Below, piece after piece: positions 33,828-44,809 of a stretch of 64,000 nucleotides of DNA. The DNA is from Cephalotus follicularis. Lineage: Eukaryota; Streptophyta; Magnoliopsida; Oxalidales; Cephalotaceae. The translations under genes were made by a program, and so were the position numbers. The notes under the pieces are model-generated. The model searched no databases. It worked only from the letters and a program-made list of their open reading frames with translations, and was not told the DNA's origin. How positions within the stretch are numbered: the stretch's first letter is position 1; each line of letters begins with the position of its first letter. The DNA lies in the NCBI GenBank assembly GCA_001972305.1, contig BDDD01001513.1:330451-394450 (forward strand), in the 5' to 3' direction.

Positions 33828-35081
33828 TCAAAGCCGAGTAGTATCAGCATCTTTATCCCCTGATGAAGAAGCAATTGTTGCAGTACCCAACACGGTATTC
33901 CCTTGCAGCTGATATAAGCCATCGATCTTCTTTCCCTTCATAATTACCAGTGTAACCCTAAGTACTTTGATTATCCCATTCTCCCCGATAAACTTGCAAC
34001 CATGAGAATCTAGAACCCCTAAGGAAATTAGTTTTTTCTTCAGCCCCGGAACATGCCAAGATTCCAAAGTTCTAATCACACCGTCAAACATCTTGCTCTG
34101 AACTTTCCCACATCCGACAACCTTCAATGCGTTGTTGTCCCCCAACAGAACCTTCCCCTCCTTGACGTCATAGGTGGCAAACCAATCCCTGTTAGGTGTC
34201 ATGTGAAAAGAACATCCCGAATCAAGAATCAAACTACTGGTGTTATTTACGCTAACAGACAGAACTAAATCTGTATCAGCCTCATCCGAACTTTCATGCA
34301 CTACACCTCCATTAGCTTCGACTGTATTCCCTTTAGCTATTCCCTTTCCCTTGTATCTTGGACAATCAACTTTCCAATGCCCAGTTTTATTACAAATAAA
34401 GCATCGAGAATTCTTAGCTCTCGACTTAGATCGTGACTTACCCATTTTACTTGATCCTCTCTCCCGGTTCCTACCTCTAGCTACGAGACCTTCTACCTGA
34501 TTCTCCCCCATATTTTCTGACACCTTTTTCTTCAACTCCCTAGACTGCAAAGCATCCTTAACATCATTTATATCAATGGAGTCTCTACCATATAACATAG
34601 TATCCACAAAGTGATCATATGAGGACGACAACGAACACAGTAAGATCAAGGCTTGATCTTCATCATCAATTTTAATATTTGTATTTTTCAAATCATGAAT
34701 CACCTTATTAAAATTATCAATACGCTCTTTTACGGACATACCTTCCTTCATTCGAAGAGTATACAGGTGTTGTTTGAGATACAACCTGTTTGTGAGTGAC
34801 TTGGTCATGTAGCGACTCTCCAGTTTATTCCATAACCCAACTACTGTAGTCTCATCCACAAATTCACGGAGAACGTCATCCTCCAGACACAGCTGAATCG
34901 ATGTATGTGCCTTGTTTAGGATCCTCTTCTTCTTCGCCTGAGGCATATCCTTAGGTAAACCTTCTTCACCATCTACTGCTCCCCAAACTTCTTGTTGTTT
35001 CAGTAGTGCCCGCATCTTAACACACTGCATACTGAAATCGCCTGTTCCATCAAACTTCGCAATATCGAACTTGGTTGACAT
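33828..35081 (-). pseudogene. Copia Gag, zinc knuckle and protease start
   Basis: A 417-codon open segment from ATG at 35081: UBN2-type gag (DIAKFDGTGDF, then WNKLESRYMTKSLTNRLYLK), CCHC knuckle (CFICNKTGHWKVDC), and the copia protease active site LDSGCSFHMTP. This is the longest intact part of the element. It is stopped by a Trp-to-TGA change near 33826 before the integrase. It resembles the Tork lineage. Confidence 0.92.
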
Positions 35082-35106
35082 CTTGAATTTCGAAGCAAGA
35101 ACCTGT

Positions 35107-35117
35107 CTCTGATACCA
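35107..35117 (-). other. Primer-binding site of the copia element
   Basis: Reverse complement TGGTATCAGAG, adjacent to the 5' LTR end at 35120. Confidence 0.9.
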
Positions 35118-35119
35118 CT

Positions 35120-35655
35120 TGTTGTAAAAACTAGCCTCGAAAACTCTAACAACTTAATAGCAAAGTTTAATCAAGCAAACACACACAAGACAATAAAGAT
35201 AAATCGACACAAGATTTACGTGGTTCGATCAATGTGATCTATGTCCACGGGCAGATGTGATATGGTTCTTTCACTATGTAAATATGATATTACAATGAGT
35301 TTCTCACAAACCCTTAGCCCTTGTTACACCCAGAAAGACCCACTCTCTAGTGCAAAATCGGCTGACGGTTGCTATCTCTCTTGTTGCTCTCTTACTTTTG
35401 ACCTAAGGAAAACTTCTTTATTTATACAAGTCGCTGAGCAGTCGGCTGGACATAAAATCTAGTGGACTGTCTCCCCAAAGCAGTCGACTGTTTCACGAGA
35501 CAGCTGACTATTTTTGTTAAATGGATTTCCCAAGTCTCGTCGACAGTCGGCTGTCATCAGACACCAGCTGACTGTCAAGATAATCCAGTCGACTGTCCAA
35601 CCTTGACAGCTGACTGGATATGCAGAAATATAGAAAATTTTAGCCAAATTCAACA
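35120..35655 (-). repeat. 5' LTR of the copia element (536 bp)
   Basis: Pairs with 30398-31044. Shorter by one motif block. Ends CAACA before the TSD GATTT. Confidence 0.93.
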
Positions 35656-35660
35656 GATTT

Positions 35661-36240
35661 TATGAAGGAGATTTTCAATTATAGCCAAGGTGAAGTATCA
35701 AAATACATTATATATCACTGATTTAGTAGACAATGATCTGCAATATCCTTTATCCAAGTTTTGACCAGTCTCTCCCTCTTTGTCCACCTTCTTCTTCTTT
35801 GCCATCTTGAAGACTTATGTGTGTGCAGCTCACCAATGTGTTTAGGCCACGTGCTTGGTGATTGTAATCTCTGTTAATCTCCCTCACAACCTCGTCCACA
35901 AGCTGTTAGTGAAAATGCCCCAACCAAGCTCCTTGAGCATTCATCCCCTAACCCACAACATGTTTACTCTAATGACTTACTCAATCTCCAAACCACAACC
36001 TGGTGATGAGCTCCTGGTGATTGTTTTTTTTTTTTTGATGGACACTGGTTGTTTGGATTAGTTATAATGGTTTCATTTATATGATTCTATACAAGAATTT
36101 GTAATTGTAACTTTGTCACATTGTATTTATGTATTAGGATTGATTAGCAATTTAATTTTTTTGACTGTATTGTTTTATTTTTTTCATAAATTTCTCAGAT
36201 AATTTAAATTGTAACTTAGTTTTAAAATTTGTTCCGTAAA
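35661..36240. other. Right interior of Pack-MULE-like element 2, no gene recognised
   Basis: Continues the split tandem copy to about 35705. A moderately GC-rich stretch of about 300 bp (35760-36025) could be another captured piece; neither strand gives a recognisable product. AT-rich sequence then leads into the right TIR. Confidence 0.5.
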
Positions 36241-36415
36241 CAAAAAAGAAGATAAAAGTATTATTAAGATTTTTAAAAATTTATTGACATGGCAATAACT
36301 TAACTTAACATCAAATTAACAGAGGAAAGATTTTTTGTAATATTTAAAAAAAAGATTAAAATGTTAACGGATTAAAACCTCGAAAAGTTTTTTTTGTATT
36401 TTATCTAAATTATTA

Positions 36416-37063
36416 TTTGTATTTTTTTAAAATATTATTAATGATATTTTAATTTTTAATAAATGAATTATTATTAATATTTTAATAATTTATTTATAAT
36501 GTAATATTATTAGTTAACGATAACATTACTCGTTAATGCCATATGCATCTACGATGGATTTGCAGCTGTAAGTAAGATTATTGTCACGTTGATCTGGTGA
36601 TGACTTCTTAGGCTTATTGGTTGGCGGGTTCAATGGGCCAATCAAGGAGAATGCATGTATGGCGCATGAGAGCATCTGCTAAACTATCTACAGTAGTAGA
36701 TTTTGTTGCAATTTAATATGAATAAGTTATTTATTATGTATTTTATTAAATTGATTATCATTAAACATGTGATATTTATTACTAGTGGAGCCGGTTATAT
36801 GTAAAAAATATTTAAACTATTTTACTGATTTTATTACATTTTTACATTATTTAATTATAGTTTATTGTAATACTTACGTATTTTTACATAATTTGTTATG
36901 GTACAATGACAATCAAATATTTAAAACAAATAAGTAAGCTCACTTGGAGTTTATGAAAAGAAAATTCACTATAATCAAAACCTTGTTATACCTTTGGTAA
37001 TGACGATTTTTTTTTTGTTTTTGTTTTTAGGGTTAATTTCACAATGCCTCAAAATGGGGAGTA
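36416..37063. other. AT-rich intergenic sequence
   Basis: No gene or clear element ends seen. A block near 36668 (GAGAGCATCTGCTAAACTA) resembles a MITE end, but no partner terminus was found. Confidence 0.5.
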
Positions 37064-37071
37064 CTTATAAT

Positions 37072-37301
37072 CAGTGGCGGAGCCACATGAGCCCCAATGA
37101 GGGCTGATGCACCCACTAAGTTTGTGAAAAATCTATGAACTCATTAAAGTCTGTGAGCCCATTAATTATTATTGATATCCAATTTGTCTTTGGGTTTGTC
37201 ATTGGACTTGCTATTAGTTCACATATATGTATCATTAATTTTAGAGTTTTACATTAATTATTTTCAATCCCTACTGAATTAATAACCTGGCTTCGCCACC
37301 G
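37072..37301. mobile_element. hAT MITE (230 bp)
   Basis: The termini are CAGTGGCGGAGCCAC on the left and, reverse-complemented, CGGTGGCGAAGCCAG on the right, the CAGTGGCGGA-type ends common in plant hAT MITEs. Perfect 8-bp TSD CTTATAAT (37064-37071 and 37302-37309). Confidence 0.88.
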
Positions 37302-37309
37302 CTTATAAT

Positions 37310-39499
37310 TAAGGTAAGAATGGGTCCAAGTAGAAACAAGATGCAGTTTTTAGTAAATAACAAGAGAAAGACCCGAATTGCATACTATCTCAAATTACAT
37401 TTTCATAAGAAAAGTTACAAAGTAGCAAAGGTGTGGTATAAGACGACAAATTAAATCTGTGAATGCCAATTTATAACGAATGAAATTTGTTTTGTTTGTC
37501 TTTTGTGGGCAGACAGATGTTCAATCCAAGAATAGAAAACTGCCACGAACCCATTCAAAACCGAGTTGGTTCAGTGAACATTACGATGCCAAAACATCAT
37601 AGAATTTGTGGAGACGTCTCACGTATGTTCATGGGGACCATAATACATTAATATTTGGATCAAGACTCATCGTAACCTATCATAGTATGTTTTTAAGAGA
37701 GCAGGTACTGATTGGTCTTTTATGACTACATTTCCCTCAAAGTAGGGTACTGCATGTACCTACTTCAATTTAGTTCTTTGAAGTCACTGTGAGTGTACTG
37801 AAGAGAGAAACATCAAAAATATATTATAATATATTTAGAGTACTGCGTGAATCTTCGCGTAAAAAAAAAAAATAAACAAAAGTGACAAATATCAAAAATA
37901 TATTATAATTAAGTTGTAAAAATATTATCGATGATTAATTTATTAAAAATCAAAACATGATTAATAATATATATAAAAAATATCAATAATATTTTAATAA
38001 CTTAATTTTGATATATTTGTGATACTGCATCACTTATAAATTGTAGTATTATTCTATACGAAGAGAGAACATATTGTCAATATCTTACTAGTATATCTTG
38101 CTAATTTGTATTTTTTTAATCCACAGTATAATTTAATCATAAGGATTTTCATGTTTTATTAATAACATCATATATATATATATATATATATACAACTGTT
38201 TATATTTTTATGTGGACAATAAATATAAAACAATTACATTTATGTAAGTTTTATTTATTGTAATTATACTTTTATTTACATCTAAGCAGTCGTTTGATAT
38301 GCCTTACAAATTTTGGTAGATTGTAATCTATGATTCCTAGCATACCTAAGATATCTGACTGCAGGCTAAAGTGAACTTAGCCGTTTATATCATATTATAA
38401 AAAAACTTACAACTATACTAAGAGGTTCTTAACAATTTAAAAAGTACATTTGTTTTAAAAAAATTTAATGTAAATTAATTGAGTGATATAATATGATGTA
38501 TCGAACTCTGGTGACAATAAATCATCTCTTTATATGAGAGAGTTCAGTCTTTGAAAATACATTGCCCTCTGGCAAGGGTACTCTAGATAAATTCTGATTG
38601 CTGGTTGCACCACAAGCTTGGCATCACATTAACATTTATAGTTCTAAAATGATTGGTGACAAAGTTCATGGCTAATAAATTCTCAGTTACGTGCTATATC
38701 TGCATGTTTATTCATCCGGTTGGAATCCAATTTGTAAACACAAATTCAACAAGCATTTAATGACCGTTTTCTGCCCTATGAACTAGGTTACTTCATGTAA
38801 CCAAGTAGAGTTTGTATATTTTCTTTTTTAATTCATGTACATCCAAACTCATTTCCATTGAAAATTCACAAGATGACCAATGATTAAATTTTTTTTTATC
38901 GTTATTGGTCTATATACTCGTCTTATGATCAAGGTTTACATTTATGTACATTAAATAGGTTTTATAGCTTTATAATATTGTTGGCGTGCGTTTTACGGCA
39001 TAATTATGCTAAACGGTGTTATATACATATTAATTACAAATTACAAATATAAAATATAAAATAAAAGTGTATCATGTTTGAACAAGGTATTCTAGATGTA
39101 TAATATTATATGATAATTATTTAATAAAAAATATTTTTTTCATGGTAAATATTGTTTGGAAATAATTGTTAAATGTTTAAAAGAAAATTCAAATAACAAG
39201 AGTTACAAGTTGTTTGAATAACAAAAGTCCATAATAGTCTATCCAAATTTAAAACTATACCAAAAAACATAAGCTTTAACCATATATGAATTCGGTTTCA
39301 TGTCTAAGCCCAATGTTCCAAACAAACATTCAAGATTTATTCAGTAGAATTGGTACAAATGATGTTTAAAAACTTTCACCATACTTATTATTATCAAATC
39401 ATTACAATGCTTTAAAGATGGTTTTAAGTTGTAATTAACCATTGGAGCTCATAACTCCTCCGGATCATGGTTTGAATCATTTAAAATGGATTTGGAGTG
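37310..39499. other. AT-rich intergenic sequence, no gene seen
   Basis: Long AT-rich stretch with a (TA)n run at 38171-38192 and scattered poly-A/T. No coding domain, LTR end or TSD pair was recognised. Confidence 0.6.
38171..38192. repeat. (TA)n microsatellite
   Basis: About 22 bases of uninterrupted TA. Confidence 0.95.
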
Positions 39500-41163
39500 G
39501 AATTAGACTGCGAAAACGACGATCGGGCAGTGTCTGGAAACTGTCAAAGTATTGGCGCTTTGGCGCTAACCGACGATGCTTTGACAGGATCTCAACTGCC
39601 AACACTTTGGTGAGCTATCAGCGCTTTGGATGAAATATGCAAAGAGGCGATGTTTTTGAGCGTCGCCTCTTTGCCAGGCACAACCGTCGGTGCTCTGAAC
39701 AGAAGCGAAGCTTTGTCCTATTTTTGTATAGGATGAAGTGCTTTCAAACCCTTTTCAATTCTAGTTCTTTCTACACTCAAATAGGATCCATAGGAAGCCT
39801 CCCTAAGGCCATGTAACCTATGAGAATCTACTTTTAAACACAATTGAGTTACAAATTGATCTTTAACGGATTTTCAATAAGGTTTCTGTAAATGGTTTCA
39901 CAAACTCTGATAGGGACCGAAAAGTGAATTGTATTGTTATAGGTGGACCTTCGAGAACACCATTGAGAGCTAGGACCTACAGGTACTAGCATTATTGATT
40001 GATTGTCGTAGGGGTTGACGGATGGATCCTATGTGATCCTTTACGATTAGGTCCCTATCTTCTAAATGATTTGTGGTATTGGTTAATGGATTGTCATTAT
40101 TTGAGACCAGACAAGATAACCCATTCATAATCTTCATTTCCATCATGAAGGTTAGGAGTGTAGACCACATTGTATCGTTATTGATCAGAATTGTTATCGT
40201 ATTGAGTGACCCCATTAGAACATCCCTTTATGGGTGAACCTTCGGAGAGACACCGCATTATGGATGGACAATATGAGGATGGTACCATATTGAGTGAACG
40301 ATTAATTGAAATAATGATCGATTGAATTGTAATTGGGCTAGAACCTTTGGGGACTGGCGATTGAATTGTAATTGGGCTAGAACCTTCGAGGACCGGCGAT
40401 TGGATTGAAATTGAGCTAAAACCTTCGGGGACTGGCGATTAGATTATTATTGGCGTGATCAGTGTTATCTCGACTCCGCTCGTCTACGATACGGTGTGTG
40501 TGTAGGCGTCAGAGATAGACCTTATGGATTGATTGTACACATTGCATGGTTATTGATTGATTGATGGATTGTCTGTAGACCTAGGGTGTATGGATTTTGA
40601 TTATATGATTAGGACATCGTTACGTATGCCATCACTTAGGGACGGTTGATGTACTAACGTTGTCCACAATCGGCATTCATGTATTTCATATGCCATGCAT
40701 ATATTTGTATATCTATTCACTTCATTGCTTATAGTATTACCTACATGGCTGTGCTTGACTGACCCATTCTCGAAATGGACACAACATCTAGGGCCGAGTG
40801 CAGAGGATGCTTCGAAATGACGAATCGGACCTCCAAGGCAGGATTTGGATAGTAGTTCTGTATTTTGTTTATCTACGTTATATGAGATTCGAAAATATGA
40901 GACTGGTTGTACAAGAGTGATGTATTTTTAGTTGTATTTGACTTGGCGGCTTGTGTCAGTGCTTCGGATGATTGTTGATGACATGATATGTATTTTGGGC
41001 TTATCTATGCAAGTATTGAATGAATGTTTCCGCATGCATATTGATGTATAAAATTTTTAATTCATAGCATTTTTTGGTATTATGCTATTGTGTACTGAAG
41101 GATTTTATGGACACTATGCCACGTGTCGAGCTGTGAAGTCCTCCCATGGTTCGGGGCGTGACA
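39500..41163 (+). repeat. Long gypsy-type LTR (family X), copy 2, probably 5'-truncated
   Basis: Aligns with copy 1 (15.5-18.8 kb) over several blocks, for example GGATCCATAGGAAGCC at 39784 and GGATGGATCCTATGTGATCC at about 40020. It shares the GACTGGCGATTG/CCTTCGGG repeats at 40325-40445 in spirit and the GGTTCGGGGCGTGACA end at 41163. The left boundary is not fixed. No coding region follows. Confidence 0.7.
39510..39715. repeat. Motif cluster in LTR X copy 2
   Basis: Repeated GCGCTTTGG, GCGATGCTTTG, GCGTCGCCTCTTTG and CAAAGAGGCGATG units. It sits at the same place in the LTR as the GCGTCGACGC cluster of copy 1 but has a different unit. Confidence 0.75.
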
Positions 41164-41882
41164 GAAAAAGTTATGGAATTAAAAACAAGAGGGTGCAGAT
41201 ATAATATCAGCACCCTATTACCTTCAAGACACTTGTAAATGACCCAAACACACATGAGCACTCGCGATAGCACTATAAATGATAGCTTTGAGCGAGTGCC
41301 AAGTTCATTCTTAATTAGTGCATTCTTTAATAAGTCTGTTTCTTGTGGTGAATAGAATTAAGTGTCATACAAATGAGTGCTAGAATTAAGTGCCCAAGTG
41401 CATTAGCAAATAATGTACTCTTCGTAGCAGCTTTAATGAGTTTTCCTCTTTTTTTTTTTTAATGTTTTTGTCCTTCTTACATATTTGTCGTAAGGTTTTG
41501 TATGTGAGTTCATGGGCAAAATGAAGTCAAAGCAACTTTGCTTAGGATTGGACAGTACGAACACATAAAGAGAAACAACTTGGCTACTCTTATAAAGACT
41601 TGAAATCGGAGGAGTAATCTTCAAATATTTAGAGCATATGTGATTTTTTTATCTAATCAATGTGACATATTTTTTTACTATAACACGATTGAGATTAGAG
41701 GTTGTATTGCTCTGAGCAACGTAATTGAAGAAGAACGACAGTGACTCGATTAAGATTATAGGCTAAATAATGGATGTCTGATTGCTTGGGATAAGAGATT
41801 ACATAATGATCTTGATTATTAAAACAAATTTGGGCCTAGCTCTAATACCATATAAAGACTTGAAATCCAACCCAATGTGAGA
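41164..41882. other. No gene recognised
   Basis: Flank between LTR X copy 2 and the next gypsy element. It contains GCTCTAATACCAT near 41839, which looks like a reverse primer-binding site, but no LTR could be joined to it. Confidence 0.5.
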
Positions 41883-41887
41883 TATCT

Positions 41888-44544
41888 TGTAAGAGCCCTA
41901 AATATTATAAAATATTATCATTGGGCTTTGTAATTATCTTCCTTCCTTTTTGGGCTGGGCCCAATAATTATGATGTATTTATTTGGGCTTAATGGAATAT
42001 AATTTATGACATTGGGCTTAAGAAATTGTTTATTCTCTTTGGGCCGAATTTAATATGGTATATAGCAATTGGGCTTTAAATTGAAAGAGTGAAGAGGGCT
42101 CAAGTGAGAGGTTGGCCCAAGGCATGGAGTTGGCCTACACCAGTAAGAATTGACTACACAATTCTGGATACTTCCATTATGACTATAAAAGGAGAAAGGG
42201 ACCTAGGAGCTACACTTTTAGCCATTCTCTTCACGTTTTGCTCCAGAAAAATCGAGAGAAAGGCAAGAATGATGGGAGATGGGGCCAGATGCTGTAAAAA
42301 GGAAGAAGAAGACAAGCAGGGGCCTTTCTCAGAAGAGTCCCTGCCCACATATATATATACCATCTCCTGGAAGTGAAGGAAATTGCCCATGGAAGGAGAA
42401 ATTGGCAAGGCTAAAGGTGTGTAGCAGACCCCTGTTGGAAGGAAGTCTAGATTTAAGGAGGAGGAAGAGATCTCCGTTTTCAACCTTTACCCCAGGTAGG
42501 TTACTCCATACCCGAGTGCCTACCAGCTTGTGTGTGTGTGCTGCTCTGAATTATTGTATTAATCATTGTGTGTTTTATTATTGTTGCATGTATATATGTG
42601 TTAGCAGTATAAGTAGTATATATACATATATGAGTGCTGAGCTGGGAAGGGCATTTTAAGATCAAGTGTGCGTCGCACATGGACATTTTTTTCCCTCTCC
42701 TTCTTTTGTGCGGCTTGTTACATACGGTGCGTTTATTGAAGTAAGGCAAAGCATCACTGTGGCGTATCCTGGTAACTACATTCTCACCAATAGTGCGTCT
42801 TGCACGTTGGCGGTGTTGCAGAGACGCCATGGAGTGTGCCAAGCTCCCCTGGCTGTGCGTTCTAGCATAACCTTGTGCTGAGTTCCTTGTCGGCAAGCGC
42901 TGAGCTCCTCCCCCCGTCACTGGCGCGCCCCATGCGTGCGCTCGAGGGTGTTGTTTAACACCTCTGCATCATGCTGGATTCACGTTAAGCTCCACTGCCA
43001 ACGTTTGGGGGTGCTGGGGGAACCAAGAACATACCAGGACATTATGCCTGAGGTGAAGTGCCGAGCTGCCAGGTCAAGCCGAGCTCCACACCCGAGCTGC
43101 CATGGCTGAGCTCCACGGTCCAGGCCCGAGATGCTGTGCTGAGCTCCATTGCTCAACACCCGAGCTACTGGGCTGAGGTGCCTGCATGACACCATTAAGC
43201 GCCTACTGTGCCATGCCAGAGGAGCCCAGCAGTGCCATGCCTAGTGATGCCAGAGGTGCTGCGCAAGGGTGCCAGTACCGAGATGCCATGAATGAACGCC
43301 AGTGGAGCAAGTACCGAGATGCCATGGTCTGAGGTAACGGTCACCCGATGAGACACCGTGACTCTGCCTTTGCCCGAGCTCGTGGCAATGGTGAACTCTT
43401 CCCTGCCATGCATCCACGGTACACATCTTCCCTACCATGAGCTAAGCCTGCATGCCATTCATGCATTGTTCCCTGGTGCGTTGCTTCTACTACGACATAC
43501 TGTCATGCGCCAAGAAGAGAAGACAGGGAACCGAGTGCGTAAGTGTCCGTGTAATGCATGCCCAAGCAGTGCACAACATGAGGAGTTCCCTGGTATGCAT
43601 TTAGATGGCGAGTAATGGTCGTGCACGCGCCAGGCATGCATTTGATGTGGCTTTGTGCATGGGAAGTGCCATGCACAATAATGTACTCTGGTCAGATTAT
43701 TTGTATGAAATATGGATGTTAAGGAAAGGAATATGATAAATGGGATGGACATAGGAAAGGAAACATAAACGATGTCCCAGGCAGGTGAGCCCAACTGGGG
43801 AGAATTCCGCAGAGCAGGAAAACCCAAGGGGTGAACTCCGCGAGGCAGGTGATCCTCAGGCAAATCCGCCAATGGTGAACCTGAGGGTGAATTCCGCCAG
43901 AGCTGGTGATCCAAAGGGTGAATCGCAGAGCTGGTGAGCAAAGGGCAAATTTCGCTCAGCAGGTGAACCTGGAGGAGAATTCTGTGGGCTGATGAGCCTA
44001 AAAGTGAACCTTGTACACTGACCAGACCATAGGATGACCGGACTAGACTCCTCTGTATGTGATATGTATGGTTTGAGTAGAGCAGTTCGAGGACAAAGGA
44101 TGATGATGATTATGTTATGGATTGTGGTCTGCTTTTATGGTATTTATGATTTATTATATTTGTTTTTCCTTTGCTAGTATTGTTTGTTCCTCTGGTATGT
44201 GCACGTGTATGTGGTAACCTACACAACCCCCAGGGTTGTTGACCCATTCTTTTGAATGGGCCAGGTACGGGAACAGGTAGTGGAGGCACATCGCAGTAGC
44301 GGTAAGGATAAAAAGTTCAGTAAGTTCCTCTTCCTTGACAGTACGCTTTTATGGACGAAATTGCAGGAAATAAATATGTATTTTTTATATGTTATGAACT
44401 GGGTCTGTATATCCACACGTTAAATTAAGGATTATGTTTATGATTTAATTAAGTTTTAATCTTTTTATGATTAATAATGATGATGATTTTACGGATTGCC
44501 ACGTGTCGAGTCATGGGGCCCATCCCACGGTTCGGGGCGAAGCA
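41888..44544 (+). repeat. 5' LTR of the Tekay-type element (2,657 bp)
   Basis: TATA box TATAAAA at 42184-42190. A tandem array built on CCGAGCTGCC/GAGCTCCAC lies around 43060-43170. A second array of about 35-45-bp units (GCAGGTGA..CC..GGTGAATTCCGC type) lies at 43780-44020. The terminal block reads GGTTCGGGGCGAAGCA, where the 3' copy has GGTTCGGGGTGTGACA. The long open frames on either strand here (for example 43459-43941) come from the arrays, not genes. Confidence 0.94.
42184..42190 (+). promoter_or_regulatory. TATA box in the 5' LTR
   Basis: TATAAAA followed by GGAGAAAGG. The same element is at 49691-49697 in the 3' LTR. Confidence 0.6.
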
Positions 44545-44549
44545 AGTTT

Positions 44550-44560
44550 TGGTATCAGAG
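44550..44560 (+). other. Primer-binding site of the Tekay-type element
   Basis: TGGTATCAGAG, six bases after the 5' LTR end. Confidence 0.9.
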
Positions 44561-44809
44561 TCGTACTATTCTGGATATGCCGGGATAAGACCCTTGGCAA
44601 AGTGGAATTAAGTCATAAGTGTGGATATTGACCCGTTCTTTTATATGAATCGTAATGGAAGGACGACGAAGTAGAAGCGTACAATGAGAGAGGTCCGGCC
44701 GTCGGCTAGGCGTACCCGTTCAAATAGAAGTGCCGAAGAACAAGGAGAAGTTAATGCACCTCGAGAAGTAGAACCTGCTGCTCCTGCCAGAGAGGAACGA
44801 AGATGATTC

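Larger units (their letters stand above)
30398..35655 (-). mobile_element. Ty1/copia element (Tork/Tnt1-Tto1-like), complete ends, degenerate coding region
   Basis: Perfect 5-bp TSD GATTT (30393-30397 and 35656-35660). The LTRs are 30398-31044 (3' LTR, 647 bp) and 35120-35655 (5' LTR, 536 bp), both with TGTTG...CAACA ends, and a tRNA-Met primer-binding site is at 35107-35117. On the minus strand the order is gag, zinc knuckle, protease, integrase, RT, RNase H, the copia order. In-frame TGA codons replace Trp near 33826, 33503 and 31675, and three frameshifts lie near 32900, 32255 and 31650, so it is not autonomous. It sits inside Pack-MULE-like element 2 and is therefore younger than it. Confidence 0.95.
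29516..36406. mobile_element. Pack-MULE-like element 2, carrying a syntaxin fragment, with nested copia element
   Basis: The left end AGGTAAAATACAAAAAATA and the reverse complement of the right end, AGATAAAATACAAAAAAAA, continue as inverted repeats through TTTCGAGGTTT. Patchy similarity extends further, for example TTTAAATATTACA on both sides. Flanking 9-mers are AAAATATTA (29507-29515) and AAATTATTA (36407-36415), 8 of 9 identical. Without the copia insertion and its 5-bp duplication it would be about 1.63 kb. It carries the N-terminus of a syntaxin gene and has no transposase. The left flanking 9-mer is the same site that serves as the right TSD of Pack-MULE 1. Confidence 0.72.

Noticed and set aside
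36668..36720. MITE start (GAGAGCATCTGCTAAAC)
   Set aside because: Resembles common MITE ends, but no inverted partner or TSD was found nearby.
41835..41850. Primer-binding site of another LTR element (GCTCTAATACCAT)
   Set aside because: One mismatch to the tRNA-Met site and no LTR or coding region could be attached on either side.
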